A stretch of 64,000 nt of DNA from positions 1 to 64,000 of the forward strand of contig NZ_FOGW01000013.1 of the NCBI RefSeq assembly GCF_900111325.1. The letters run 5' to 3'. This document shows, piece after piece, positions 62,383-64,000 of the stretch. The first letter of the stretch is position 1, and the number at the start of each line of letters is the position of its first letter. The translations under genes were made by a program, and so were the position numbers. The notes beneath the pieces are model-generated. The model was given only the letters and a program-made list of their open reading frames with translations, made no database searches and was not told the origin of the DNA. Origin of the DNA: Lachnobacterium bovis (GTDB lineage Bacteria; Bacillota; Clostridia; Lachnospirales; Lachnospiraceae).

Positions 62383-63171
62383 ATGTTACTCAAGTATCAA
62401 GTAAAAAAAATATGGAATGATCCAATAAAAAATTTCATTTGTTTTTTAGTTTTATTTTTCCCATGTTTGGAGATTATCTACAATTTATTTGATTTAATTT
62501 CAAGAGAAGCTCATGTGTTAAGGCCAGAATTTATGTGTTTTTTGGTTGGTAGTTCAACTCGTATATCTCATGTCTTTCAAAGTATTGTCTTATGGTTTTT
62601 CCCATTATATAGTTTGTTATTAACAGCAGAAGATTGTATAGAAGAAAGAAAAACAGGAATAAGAAATATTGTGATTGCAAAAGAAGGTAAGAAAAAATAT
62701 ATAAAATCACATTTATATAAAAGTTTTATTTTTTCATTTTTATTGATAATGCTAATGCTACTTATAAATATGGCTTTAGTTTATATTATATTTGCAGGTG
62801 GCAAAACGCCTAAGTATGATGACTTGATGCTTTCATTAAGAACAGATAATTTGCTTTGGGCTTGTAAGAATGGTTTGTTAGTTAATTTCATTTATATTAT
62901 TATCACGGCTGCTATTTGTGGTCTAATTTCTATGGTTGGAACAATTAGTGCAATTATGCTTGTAGATAGAAAAATAGTTTATGGAATTACTATGTTATTT
63001 TGGTTTGCGCCAACGTTTTTATCAAAATCATTACTTTATGTATTTCAACCTTTTACAGAATATTCTCTTAGCTTTGTTGCACCAACCATTATCGGTGTTT
63101 TCGTGGTTTATATATTATATATTAGTGGTTGGTATGTGAAGGAGGTATATTTTGACAAAAAAAGTATTTAA
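62383..63171 (+). CDS. ABC-2-type membrane protein, first of two
   Basis: 262 residues, six hydrophobic helices (about 17-37, 60-86, 110-132, 158-185, 192-212, 228-248). The second block LLLTAEDCIEERKTGIRNIVIAKEGKKKYI is like the cytoplasmic loop of ABC-2 permeases, where Glu-rich turns contact the ATPase. The ATPase gene begins at 63925. The last 20 bases overlap the next gene. ggggg-type site aggggga precedes the ATG. Substrate is probably the upstream secreted protein or its target. Confidence 0.7.
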   Translation: MLLKYQVKKIWNDPIKNFICFLVLFFPCLEIIYNLFDLISREAHVLRPEFMCFLVGSSTRISHVFQSIVLWFFPLYSLLLTAEDCIEERKTGIRNIVIAKEGKKKYIKSHLYKSFIFSFLLIMLMLLINMALVYIIFAGGKTPKYDDLMLSLRTDNLLWACKNGLLVNFIYIIITAAICGLISMVGTISAIMLVDRKIVYGITMLFWFAPTFLSKSLLYVFQPFTEYSLSFVAPTIIGVFVVYILYISGWYVKEVYFDKKSI

Positions 63172-63898
63172 TAAAAGGGTGTTATTTGCACTTCTTTTCT
63201 GTTTGGTTTTAAATGTAATTAAGGTATATGTTGATAATAAAGGTTTCGCAGAAATGTATAGTAAAGGTTTAATGACAAAGGTTAGCTATAATGAAGACCT
63301 ATTGTCTGGGGCCTATTATACTATTGTGGATTATGCAGTTTGGCAAGCAGCTGTATATTTGATTTTTATAGAGTATGTTATGAATTATAACCGTATATGT
63401 TACATGATAAGATATGTTAATCGTGATGAATATTGGAAAAGTCAGATTAAAAATGTAACAAAAGCTACAGCATGTTTTGTTTTTGTACATGAGTTAGTTA
63501 GTTTTTTTCTCACAATTCAAAAAGGTGATTATAAGATACTAATGAAGCACAATTGGATACAAGGACTATTTTTGCAGTTTGTTGCTGCAAATTTGTTTTA
63601 TTTATGTACGTATCTTTTTTATGAGTTTTTAAGATCATATTTTGGAAAGAGCAAATCAAATGTGCTTATTGTAATTATATATTTTGTAGAATACGTTTTG
63701 AGCAGAAATGTTTTGGATAATTTTTGGTTTCCAGAAAATGATGTAAATATGATGACAAAGAGGTGTGTGGATAACATGCCGTTACTCATGTGTTTCTTAG
63801 GAATATTTAGATTGGCGATGGAAGTATTCATAATGAGTCGAATCTTATCTTGGAAGAAGGGAAAGGAAGATTTGTTGATTTATGAAAAGGTTAACTAA
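63152..63898 (+). CDS. ABC-2-type membrane protein, second of two
   Basis: 248 residues with about five to six hydrophobic helices (about 10-26, 65-85, 108-125, 140-165, 175-195, 220-240). It resembles no family I can name with certainty, but its neighbours and membrane character suggest an ABC permease partner. The start is TTG at 63152, six bases after ggagg, giving a 20-base overlap with the first membrane protein gene. 26 bases separate it from the ATPase start. Confidence 0.68.
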   Translation: MTKKVFNKRVLFALLFCLVLNVIKVYVDNKGFAEMYSKGLMTKVSYNEDLLSGAYYTIVDYAVWQAAVYLIFIEYVMNYNRICYMIRYVNRDEYWKSQIKNVTKATACFVFVHELVSFFLTIQKGDYKILMKHNWIQGLFLQFVAANLFYLCTYLFYEFLRSYFGKSKSNVLIVIIYFVEYVLSRNVLDNFWFPENDVNMMTKRCVDNMPLLMCFLGIFRLAMEVFIMSRILSWKKGKEDLLIYEKVN

Positions 63899-63924
63899 AA
63901 TAAATTAGGAAGGTAATGGATAGG

Positions 63925-64000
63925 ATGTATAGATTAAAAAATGTTACAAAGGTAATAAAAAATCAGAGGGTTTTAGAAGATATAAATTACGAGTTTGAAA
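63925..64000 (+). CDS. ABC transporter ATP-binding protein, 5' end (partial)
   Basis: The frame MYRLKNVTKVIKNQRVLEDI continues to the window end and has the standard first strands of an ABC ATPase. The Walker A is beyond the edge. ATG at 63925 or 63916 (in frame) can be the start; ggaagg at 63908-63913 fits the later one better. It completes the ABC transporter with the two membrane proteins. Confidence 0.7.
   Translation, partial: MYRLKNVTKVIKNQRVLEDINYEFE

Noticed and set aside
1..64000. CRISPR array, insertion sequence, integrase or prophage
   Set aside because: No array of spaced repeats, no transposase, integrase or phage structural gene is encoded in the window; the repeats at 651 and 55741 are too short and unspaced.

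Overview
The window reads as a chromosomal segment of a low-GC, motile, Gram-positive anaerobe of the Clostridia, most likely a Lachnospiraceae member. This rests on the AT-rich DNA with purine-rich Shine-Dalgarno sites, the DeoR/FruK/FruA-HPr-EI sugar uptake set, MecA, a monoderm-type Tad pilus locus without secretin genes, flagellin followed by a FliS-like gene, and the birA-small gene-coaX-dusB-greA-lysS block. The assignment comes from family recognition only; no search was run.

Layout. 1-453: the 3' end of a 23S rRNA gene, then tRNA-Asn, tRNA-Glu and tRNA-Cys and a terminator, with no 5S gene. 454-1397: AT-rich DNA with a 12-bp tandem repeat and the fructose operon promoter. 1398-7343: fructose regulon and general PTS (fruR, fruK, fruA, ptsH, ptsI). 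7518-13325: a histidine phosphatase, a coiled-coil protein, an aconitase-family hydratase and an AI-2E-type permease. 13603-21680: a very acidic TPR/ATPase protein, the glycogen branching enzyme and a 1046-residue protein of unknown function. 21848-25793 (minus strand): a GH18 cell-wall protein, a small protein with a degenerate P-loop that seems to start at ATT, and a Ser/Thr kinase fused to the same degenerate P-loop domain. 26133-29591: mecA, a DUF1858 protein, flagellin and a FliS-like chaperone.

29834-40501: a Tad/Flp type IVb pilus locus (prepilin peptidase, TadZ, TadA, TadB, TadC, Flp, a DUF5702-like protein, TadE, a second prepilin peptidase, a second TadE-like pseudopilin, an FHA protein and a rhomboid protease). 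40675-49174: a flavodoxin/SCP2 protein, a HIT protein, a chemoreceptor, murG, pgi and a secreted cell-wall hydrolase. 49364-55701: argF, birA, a small unknown gene, coaX, dusB, greA and lysS. 55702-59541: an accessory-looking segment with a MacB-like ABC transporter between near-identical 33-34-bp direct repeats. 59548-64000: a YczE-like membrane protein, a fluoride channel, and a cluster cut by the window edge: a LytTR regulator with a degenerate receiver domain, a secreted DUF2712-like protein, two ABC-2-type membrane proteins and the start of an ABC ATPase.

Themes. Surface appendages dominate the middle: flagellin, a chemoreceptor and Tad pili. A Ser/Thr kinase and an FHA phosphothreonine reader lie in the same 16 kb. 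Three proteins here (kinase C-terminus, its neighbour, TadZ) carry MinD-like folds whose Walker A lysine is missing. The points most worth a second look are the kinase/pseudo-ATPase pair with its likely ATT start, a 21-bp near-perfect inverted repeat that could fold the tadE start region in alternative ways, a CsrA-type hairpin in the flagellin leader, the repeat-flanked ABC cassette behind lysS, and the LytTR/secreted protein/ABC cluster at the right edge.
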